From an uncultured Kiritimatiellota bacterium (lineage in GTDB: Bacteria > Verrucomicrobiota > Kiritimatiellia > RFP12 > UBA1067): a stretch of 12,593 nt of DNA. A program made the position numbers and the translations under genes. This document shows positions 7,743 through 12,593 of the stretch, in pieces; position 1 is the stretch's first letter, and every line of letters starts with the position of its first letter. The DNA is taken from NCBI GenBank assembly GCA_934654805.1, contig CAKUGW010000094.1, positions 1 through 12,593 on the forward strand, read 5' to 3'. Below the pieces are notes generated by a model, which ran no database searches, was not told the DNA's origin, and worked only from the letters and a program-made list of their open reading frames with translations.

Positions 7743-9944
7743 ATGAACATGGCTGAAACGATGAACGAGAATGCGCGAGGTTGGACGAGGGGCCGGATGA
7801 GCCTTCTGGTGGGGCTGCTGGCCGCGGCCGTCTGCGCGGCGGACGGCGACTGCCGGATGCCCGCGAACGCCGTCGTCGTGCAGGACGCGCCGGGCTACAA
7901 CGCCTGGCCCATGATCCAGGCGTTCGGCACGAACCTCGTCTGCACCTACAGCCGCGACCGCGCGCGGCCGGCGGACGGACACGGCATCGGCGCGGGCAGC
8001 CGCGACGTCTACGCGAAGGTCTCGGCGGACGGCGGGCGCACCTGGTCGCCGGAGCGCGTCGTCGCGGCGGACCCTGTCGTCGGGGAGGTGAACGAGGGCA
8101 TCGGCCTCGACTCGACGGGCGCCGTCCTCGCTTGGGTGCGCTGCTGGGGCGCGCCGGAGCGGCGCCGGCACGAGCTCTACCGCACGGCGGACGGCGTCAC
8201 GTTCGAGCGGCTCGCCGTGCCGCGACTCGACCCGATGCCCATGCAGGTCACGGACATCGTGCGCGTGTCGGGCCTCGGGCTCGTCTCGCCGTGGTTCGCC
8301 GGTGAGTACCGCAAGGACGGCAGGAACAGCTGGGGCCTCCTCGTGAGCGCGGACGAGGGGCGCACGTGGGAGCAGCGGACGGTCGAGTCGGGCCTGTCCG
8401 TGAAGGAGTGGGTGACGGAGCCGTCCCTCGTCTCGCTCGGCGGCGGGCGGCTGCTGGTCGTCGGACGCTGCGAGCAGGGCCTCGGCACGCAGTTCCAGGT
8501 CACGAGCGCGGACGGCGGGCGGACGTGGACGAAGGCGCGGACGAACATCGGCGACGTCTGGGAGTCGACGCCGAGCCTCGTCTACGACGCGCAGTCGGGG
8601 CTTGTCGCGAACTACTACTACCAGCGCGGCGCGCGCCGGCTCAAGCGGCGCGTCGCGAAGGCCGACTTCATCTTCTCCCATCCGACGGCCTGGCCGGAGC
8701 CGGAGGTCCTCGCCGAGGGCTTCGAGCCGCGCGCGTGGGACGCCGGCAACGTCAACGCGACGCGCTTTTCGGGGACGACCGACCTCTGCGCGTGGTACAC
8801 GGGCACGCCGTCGAACGCGACCGTCGTCGTCACGTCCGCGCCCGTCCCGGCTTCCGGACGCGCGGCGCGGCCGGCGGAGATCCGCCCCGGCGCGCTCTGG
8901 TACGACACGGCCGGGCACGTCATCAACGCGCACGGGGGCGGCGTCCTGTTCGACGGCGGCACCTACTGGTGGTACGGCGAGCACAAGGTCTACGGGCGCG
9001 CCGGGAACAGGGCGCACGTCGGCGTCCACGCCTACTCGTCGCGCGACCTCGTGAACTGGGACGACCGGGGCGTCGCGCTCGCCGTCTCGGACGACCCGCA
9101 GAGCGACATCGCCGACGGCTGCATCCTCGAGCGCCCGAAGGTCCTGCGCTCGCGGAAGACGAGCCAGTACGTCATGTACTTCCACCTGGAGCTGAAGGGG
9201 CGGGGGTACGGTTCGGCGCGCACGGGCATCGCCGTCGCCGACCGCCCGGAGGGGCCGTTCCGCTTCCTGCGCTCGTTCCGCCCGACGGCCGGGGCGTGGC
9301 CGGAGGACGCGCGCGCGGAGGAGCGGACGCCCGAGGCGATGCGCGCGTCGAAGGAGCTCGGGGACGAGTCGGGCGGGCCGAGCGAGCGGGTGAAGGCGCG
9401 CGTGCCCTACCTCGGGCACATCGACGGGGGGCAGATGTCGAGGGACATGACGCTCTTCGCCGACGACGACGGGCGGTGCTACCACGTCTTCGCCTCGGAA
9501 TACAACGCCACGCTCCACATCGCCGAGCTGACGGACGACCTGCTCGGCTACACGGGCCGCTGGTTCCGCGTGGCCGAGAAGCACTGGACGGAGGCCCCGG
9601 CGCTCGTGAAGCACGGCGGCTGGTACTTCCTCCTCGGGTCGGGCTGCACGGGCTGGCGTCCGAACGCGGCGCGGCTCTACCGCGCGAAGTCGCTGCGCGG
9701 GCCGTGGGAACGGCTTGGGAACCCCTGCCGAGGCGTCCGCCCGGAGACGGGGCTGGGGCCAGCGCTCACCTGGGGCGCACAGTCCACGTTCCTCCTGCCC
9801 GTCGCGGGGCGTCCCGGCGAGGTCATCGCGCTGTTCGACATCTGGCACCCGGCGAACCACGAGGAGAGCCGCTACGTGTGGCTCCCCGTCACGTTCGAGG
9901 ACGACCGCCTCCGGATCGACTGGACGTCGTCGTGGCGACCGTAG
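7743..9944 (+). CDS. Secreted sialidase-fold / GH43 fusion glycosidase
   Basis: This 733-residue two-domain enzyme starts at ATG 7743, behind AAGGAAGGAG; 7749 is equally possible. A signal peptide runs through TRGRMSLLVGLLAAAVCA/AD (about residue 33). Residues 40-370 form a sialidase-type beta-propeller with Asp-boxes SADGGRTW (94-101), SADEGRTW (202-209) and SADGGRTW (255-262), plus the sialidase-like strand TEPSLVSLGGGRLLVVGR (Glu near 226). A short linker (SAPVPASGRAARPAE) leads to a GH43 five-bladed propeller (380-733): INAHGGGVLFDGGTYWWYGE, SSRDLVNW, ERPKV (Glu463), QMSRDMTLFADDDG, TEAPALVKHGGWYFLLGSG (Glu617, likely general acid), CTGWRPNAARLY and AQSTFLLPV (Gln680). This motif set resembles subfamily 24 (exo-beta-1,3-galactanase) or the related subfamily 34; exact specificity is inferred. 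The usual GH43 N-terminal base Asp is not obvious. The sialidase-fold half may not be a true sialidase. Its last 73 bases overlap the convergent regulator gene. Confidence 0.9.
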   Translation: MNMAETMNENARGWTRGRMSLLVGLLAAAVCAADGDCRMPANAVVVQDAPGYNAWPMIQAFGTNLVCTYSRDRARPADGHGIGAGSRDVYAKVSADGGRTWSPERVVAADPVVGEVNEGIGLDSTGAVLAWVRCWGAPERRRHELYRTADGVTFERLAVPRLDPMPMQVTDIVRVSGLGLVSPWFAGEYRKDGRNSWGLLVSADEGRTWEQRTVESGLSVKEWVTEPSLVSLGGGRLLVVGRCEQGLGTQFQVTSADGGRTWTKARTNIGDVWESTPSLVYDAQSGLVANYYYQRGARRLKRRVAKADFIFSHPTAWPEPEVLAEGFEPRAWDAGNVNATRFSGTTDLCAWYTGTPSNATVVVTSAPVPASGRAARPAEIRPGALWYDTAGHVINAHGGGVLFDGGTYWWYGEHKVYGRAGNRAHVGVHAYSSRDLVNWDDRGVALAVSDDPQSDIADGCILERPKVLRSRKTSQYVMYFHLELKGRGYGSARTGIAVADRPEGPFRFLRSFRPTAGAWPEDARAEERTPEAMRASKELGDESGGPSERVKARVPYLGHIDGGQMSRDMTLFADDDGRCYHVFASEYNATLHIAELTDDLLGYTGRWFRVAEKHWTEAPALVKHGGWYFLLGSGCTGWRPNAARLYRAKSLRGPWERLGNPCRGVRPETGLGPALTWGAQSTFLLPVAGRPGEVIALFDIWHPANHEESRYVWLPVTFEDDRLRIDWTSSWRP

Positions 9945-11215
9945 CCGGGCGGATTCGCAAGGCAAGACGCGGCGGAGACCGTGACCGTCCGTTCGTCCCC
10001 CACGGGGTGAAGGCTCTGGCGGCGCCAGTCGCGCATGGACAGCCCGGTCGTGCGCTTGAAGAGGTTCTTGAGGGCGTTCTCGCTCTTGAAGCCGCAGAGT
10101 TCCGTGACCTGCGCGATGGAGGCCGTCGTCTGGGCGAGCAGGCGCTTGACTTCGGCGAGCTTCCGCCGGGTGATGAGCGCCCCGACCGTGTCCGTGCCGG
10201 ATTCGCGGAAGCGCAGGTCGAGCAGCTGCCGCGAGACGTGCAGGTGGCTGGCGACATCCTGCGGCGTGAGCCCCCGCGTCGCGTGGGCGTTGACGAACTC
10301 CTTCGCGCGGTCGACCAGCGCCTGTGCGGACAGGAGGCGCGCGGTCGATTCGCGCGGGATGACGCGCCTGACGTCGATCTCGACGTGGCGCGTCGACATC
10401 GGCGTGCGCGCGCGCATCATCCGGTCGAGGAAGCGCGCGGCCGCCTGGCCTTCGGCGAAGAAGTCCGGCTCGACGGATGAGATGCTCGGCCGGACGCGCG
10501 TGCAGACGAAGGGGTCGTTGTCGACGCCGAGCACCGAGAGCTCGCTGGGGACCTTGAGCTTCAGCTCCGCCGCCGCCGCGAGGACGTCCGCCGCGCGGGC
10601 GTCGTTTGCGGCGAGGACGGCGGTTGGCCGCGCCAGCCGCCGGAGGAACGCGGCGATCTCCTGCCGGTCCTCGGCCGTCCCGGTCGGCGGAAGGACGTGG
10701 ATTGCGCGCGGCGTCTGCTTCGCGAAGGCCTGCTCGCGCAGCGTCGACCAGCCGATGCGCTGGCGGTTGTGGACGTAGGCGAACGCCGCGAAGCGTCCGG
10801 CCTCCGCGAAGTGGCGAAGCGCCTTGCGCGCGATGTCGGCCGGGTTGTCGTGGATGACGACGAGGTTCGTCCTGCGGCTTCGGAGCTCGGCGGGGTCCAG
10901 CCCCATGACGATGAGCGGACAGCGGAGCGCGGCGAGGCGCCGGAAGATGGCCGCGTCGTGGGCGATCGAGACGAGGGCGCCGTCCAGCCCCTGCGCCTCG
11001 GCGGCGTCCAGGGCGGCGGCAGTCAGTTCGTCCTGGGTGCGCAGCAGCCGGATGTCCCACTCGTTCTGCGCGCCCAGGTGGGAGAGCAGGCCCGCGAGCT
11101 TCTGCTGGCTGGCGGTCTCGAACAGGCGCAGCGCGACGAGGACGCGGAATCGCCGTCCGTCGTGCGACGCGCGGAGGGGGCTCTTCTTTCTGTCGGGCAT
11201 GGAGTTGGCACGCAT
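9872..11215 (-). CDS. XylR-like transcriptional regulator (PBP sensor + AraC HTH)
   Basis: This cytoplasmic one-component sugar regulator has 447 residues from ATG 11215. Residues 23-289 form a LacI/periplasmic-binding-protein type sensor: RVLVALRLFETASQQKLAGL, then AVLAANDARAADVLAAA, ELSVLGVDNDPFV and ISSVEPDFFAEGQAAARFLD are typical strands. Residues 298-399 are an AraC-type double helix-turn-helix (first LTPQDVASHLHVSRQLLD; second SIAQVTELCGFKSENALKNL, then FKRTTGLSMRDWRR). This is the architecture of XylR-type regulators, which bind a free sugar and activate catabolic genes. Start choice: an upstream in-frame ATG at 11233 overlaps the -10 hexamer and is rejected; ATG 11215 lies about two bases from the predicted transcript start; ATG 11200 remains possible. 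After the DNA-binding domain there is a 48-residue unconserved-looking basic tail that runs into the antisense of the 3' end of the convergent glycosidase gene. Confidence 0.92.
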   Translation of the reverse strand: MRANSMPDRKKSPLRASHDGRRFRVLVALRLFETASQQKLAGLLSHLGAQNEWDIRLLRTQDELTAAALDAAEAQGLDGALVSIAHDAAIFRRLAALRCPLIVMGLDPAELRSRRTNLVVIHDNPADIARKALRHFAEAGRFAAFAYVHNRQRIGWSTLREQAFAKQTPRAIHVLPPTGTAEDRQEIAAFLRRLARPTAVLAANDARAADVLAAAAELKLKVPSELSVLGVDNDPFVCTRVRPSISSVEPDFFAEGQAAARFLDRMMRARTPMSTRHVEIDVRRVIPRESTARLLSAQALVDRAKEFVNAHATRGLTPQDVASHLHVSRQLLDLRFRESGTDTVGALITRRKLAEVKRLLAQTTASIAQVTELCGFKSENALKNLFKRTTGLSMRDWRRQSLHPVGDERTVTVSAASCLANPPGYGRHDDVQSIRRRSSSNVTGSHT

Positions 11216-11223
11216 GGAACGGA

Positions 11224-11252
11224 AGTATAGCATAAGGCGGACGTGTCCTCAA
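11224..11252 (-). promoter_or_regulatory. Sigma70-type promoter of the regulator gene
   Basis: Read on the - strand: TTGAGG (11252-11247), a 17-base spacer, then TATACT (11229-11224) preceded by TGC, so this is an extended -10 with a fair -35 box at ideal spacing. Predicted +1 is near 11217, only about two bases before ATG 11215, and no Shine-Dalgarno sequence is present. The spacer holds GGACGTGTCC (11239-11248 on + strand), a 4-bp inverted repeat that could be an autoregulatory operator, though a repeat this short is easily found by chance. Confidence 0.65.
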
Positions 11253-11292
11253 GGCAGCCGCCAACAACGACCGAAGGCCGCCGGAGCCGCCG

Positions 11293-11333
11293 TTTTTTTG
11301 GTATACTGCAAGGAAAAGCAGAACAAAAAGGAG
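11293..11333 (+). promoter_or_regulatory. Promoter and ribosome-binding site of the flavoprotein gene
   Basis: A run of seven T (11293-11299) runs into TGG and TATACT (11302-11307), an extended -10 element; no -35 box is visible at 16-18 bases, as is common with extended -10 promoters. Predicted +1 is near 11314, giving a leader of about 24 bases that is A-rich and contains AAGGAG (11328-11333). That site is four bases before ATG 11338 but only one base before ATG 11335, favouring 11338. It is divergent from the regulator promoter about 70 bases away. Confidence 0.6.
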
Positions 11334-11337
11334 AATG

Positions 11338-12593
11338 ATGAAAACGAAGACGAACCGGCACGGCTTTTCTCAAGCCGGGTTGGTGTTCATGGCCGTAGTT
11401 GGATTGGCCTTCCCAGCGTGCGCGATGCGGACGTGCGAGCGTCCCGTCGAGCATGACCTTGTCATCTACGGATCGTCGCCCGCCGCGCTGACGGCGGCCA
11501 TCGAGGCGCAGCGGCACGGACGGACGGCCGTCATCGTCAGCCCGGAGACGCGCATCGGCGGCCTCACGACGGGCGGGCTCGGCCAGACGGACATCGGCAA
11601 CAAGTCCGCGTTCGGCGGCCTCGCGCGCCAGTTCTACCGTGACGTCGCGTCCTACTACAAGGACTCCAAGAACTGGAAATACGAAAAGCGCGTCGACTAC
11701 CTGCCGGACGGACAGTGTACGGGAACGCAGGGGGACGAGTCGATGTGGACGTTCGAGCCGTCGGCGGCCCTCGCGATCCTCGAACGCTGGGAGCGGGAGA
11801 ACGGGCTGGAGATCGTGCGCGGCGAGTACCTCGATCGCGAGAAGGGCGGCGTGACGGTCGCGGACGGGCGCATCGCCGCGTTCCGGACGCTCTCGGGGCG
11901 CGTCTTCCGCGGCAAGGCGTTCGTCGACGCGACCTACGAGGGCGACCTGATGGCGGCGGCGGGCGTCTCCTACGCCGTCGGACGCGAGGCGAACGCGACG
12001 TATGGCGAGACGATCAGCGGCATCCAGCGGCAGCATTCGACTGGCCACCAGATGAATCCGGGGGTGAGCGCCTACGTCAGGGCTGGCGACCCGTCGAGCG
12101 GGCTGCTGCCGGGCGTCGAGCCGGACGACGCGGCCCCCGACGGCAGCGGCGACCGCCGCGTGCAGGCGTACTGCTTCCGCATGTGCCTGACGGACGCGCC
12201 GGAGAACCGCATTCCCTTCGTGAAGCCCGCGAACTACGATCCGCTCGCCTACGAACTTCTCCTGCGCAACCTGGAGGCGCTGGACCCGAAGGTGCTTGCG
12301 GCGGGCGAGAAGGACTTCTGGCGGGCCCTGCCGTGGATCAACTCGCGCATGCCGAACCGCAAGACGGACACGAACAACCGCACGGGCTTCTCCACTGACT
12401 TCATCGGCGGGAACTGGGGCTGGCCGGAGGCGTCCTACGCCGAGCGCGAGCGCATCCTCAAGCGCCACCTCGACTACCAGATGGGCCTCATGTGGACGCT
12501 TGCGAACGATCCGCGCGTCCCCGCGCCGATCCGCACGCGCGTCGCGCGGTGGGGCACGTGCCGCGACGAGTTCGCGGACGGGCTCGGCCACGG
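11338..12593 (+). CDS. Exported FAD-dependent oxidoreductase (FAD_oxidored family), 3'-truncated by window edge
   Basis: The open frame runs off the right edge after 418 codons. An N-terminal signal peptide is likely: basic MKTKTNRHGF, hydrophobic AGLVFMAVVGLAF, then PACA/MR near residue 29. A lipoprotein cysteine at 28 is less likely, since the bases before it do not give a standard lipobox. Residues 40-62 form the FAD-binding Rossmann start (DLVIYGSSPAALTAAIEAQR), followed by the family hallmark RIGGLTTGGLGQTDIGNKSA (72-91) and FGGLARQFY. FVDATYEGDLMAAAGVSYAV (196-215) and the closing CRDEFADGLGH also match this family. These flavoproteins (PF12831 type, sometimes called xanthan-lyase-like) commonly sit near glycoside hydrolases; the substrate is not known. 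A C-terminal part, probably 100-250 residues, lies outside the window. It is transcribed divergently from the regulator, which may control it. Confidence 0.93.
   Translation, partial: MKTKTNRHGFSQAGLVFMAVVGLAFPACAMRTCERPVEHDLVIYGSSPAALTAAIEAQRHGRTAVIVSPETRIGGLTTGGLGQTDIGNKSAFGGLARQFYRDVASYYKDSKNWKYEKRVDYLPDGQCTGTQGDESMWTFEPSAALAILERWERENGLEIVRGEYLDREKGGVTVADGRIAAFRTLSGRVFRGKAFVDATYEGDLMAAAGVSYAVGREANATYGETISGIQRQHSTGHQMNPGVSAYVRAGDPSSGLLPGVEPDDAAPDGSGDRRVQAYCFRMCLTDAPENRIPFVKPANYDPLAYELLLRNLEALDPKVLAAGEKDFWRALPWINSRMPNRKTDTNNRTGFSTDFIGGNWGWPEASYAERERILKRHLDYQMGLMWTLANDPRVPAPIRTRVARWGTCRDEFADGLGH

Noticed and set aside
5180..7750. 856-codon open frame on the - strand
   Set aside because: Antisense shadow of the beta-helix gene; Arg-rich composition, no domain or RBS.
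8366..10480. 704-codon open frame on the + strand
   Set aside because: Out-of-frame shadow of the fusion enzyme that then runs antisense into the regulator; composition is Arg/Ala/Gly-rich without motifs.
11216..11233. ATG 11233 as start of the regulator
   Set aside because: The codons overlap the TATACT -10 hexamer of its own promoter, so they would not be in the mRNA.
7710..11267. 1185-codon open frame on the - strand
   Set aside because: Antisense to the sialidase/GH43 gene and out of frame with the real regulator on the same strand; Arg/Pro-rich with no recognisable domain.
11271..11299. GC-rich stretch plus seven T as a rho-independent terminator
   Set aside because: No stem longer than three base pairs forms directly before the T-run, and no + strand gene ends nearby; the T-run adjoins a good extended -10.
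11338..11415. Type IV pilin-like N-terminus (HGFSQAGLV) of the flavoprotein
   Set aside because: The Glu at position five after the Gly/Phe site is missing and the rest is a clear FAD-binding fold; an ordinary signal peptide explains it better.
11023..12591. 522-codon open frame on the - strand
   Set aside because: Antisense to the flavoprotein gene and overlapping the regulator in another frame; it ignores the two promoters between them.

Overview
This window looks like a polysaccharide-utilisation locus from a GC-rich member of the PVC bacteria, most likely a gut-type Kiritimatiellota or a relative in Lentisphaerae/Verrucomicrobiota. That placement is inferred from gene families, not from a marker gene. 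The supporting features are: autotransporter-type repeats joined to LamG-like and beta-sandwich modules with no outer-membrane barrel; a XylR-like regulator that fuses a periplasmic-binding-protein sensor to an AraC DNA-binding domain; an exported FAD_oxidored-family flavoprotein; and no SusC/SusD pair. The DNA is visibly very GC-rich, and codons strongly favour G/C at the third position, which creates several long antisense open frames that are artefacts.

Layout. Bases 1-1311 hold the 3' part of a GH30 glycosidase that is cut by the left edge. After a 58-base gap, 1370-4861 encodes a 1163-residue secreted modular protein (two autotransporter-type repeats, a LamG-like domain, three successive carbohydrate-binding-like beta-sandwiches and a conserved-looking C-terminal module). 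A 24-base gap holding a clear promoter -10 element leads to 4886-7654, a 922-residue secreted right-handed beta-helix protein. Next, 7743-9944 encodes a secreted two-enzyme fusion: an N-terminal sialidase-fold domain with three Asp-boxes and a C-terminal GH43 domain resembling the exo-beta-1,3-galactanase group. All four genes are on the + strand. The convergent regulator gene (9872-11215, - strand) overlaps the 3' end of the fusion gene by 73 bases. Divergent from it, 11338 to the right edge encodes the N-terminal part of an FAD-dependent oxidoreductase.

How it may work. The proteins from 1370, 4886, 7743 and 11338 carry likely signal peptides, and GH30 enzymes of this type are usually exported, so the locus appears to make extracytoplasmic glycan-binding and glycan-cleaving proteins. 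The regulator probably senses a released sugar through its binding-protein domain and controls its neighbours. The target glycan cannot be settled from sequence alone; galactan-type or host/plant glycoprotein side chains are a guess based on the GH43 and sialidase-fold parts.

The most notable non-coding signal is a repeated promoter form, TGnTATnCT, found in front of three genes. In two cases (the beta-helix gene and the regulator) the -10 element lies so close to the start codon that the mRNAs would be leaderless or nearly so. The third gene, for the flavoprotein, has a normal short leader with an AAGGAG ribosome-binding site. No tRNA, rRNA, CRISPR array, insertion sequence or attachment site was seen.
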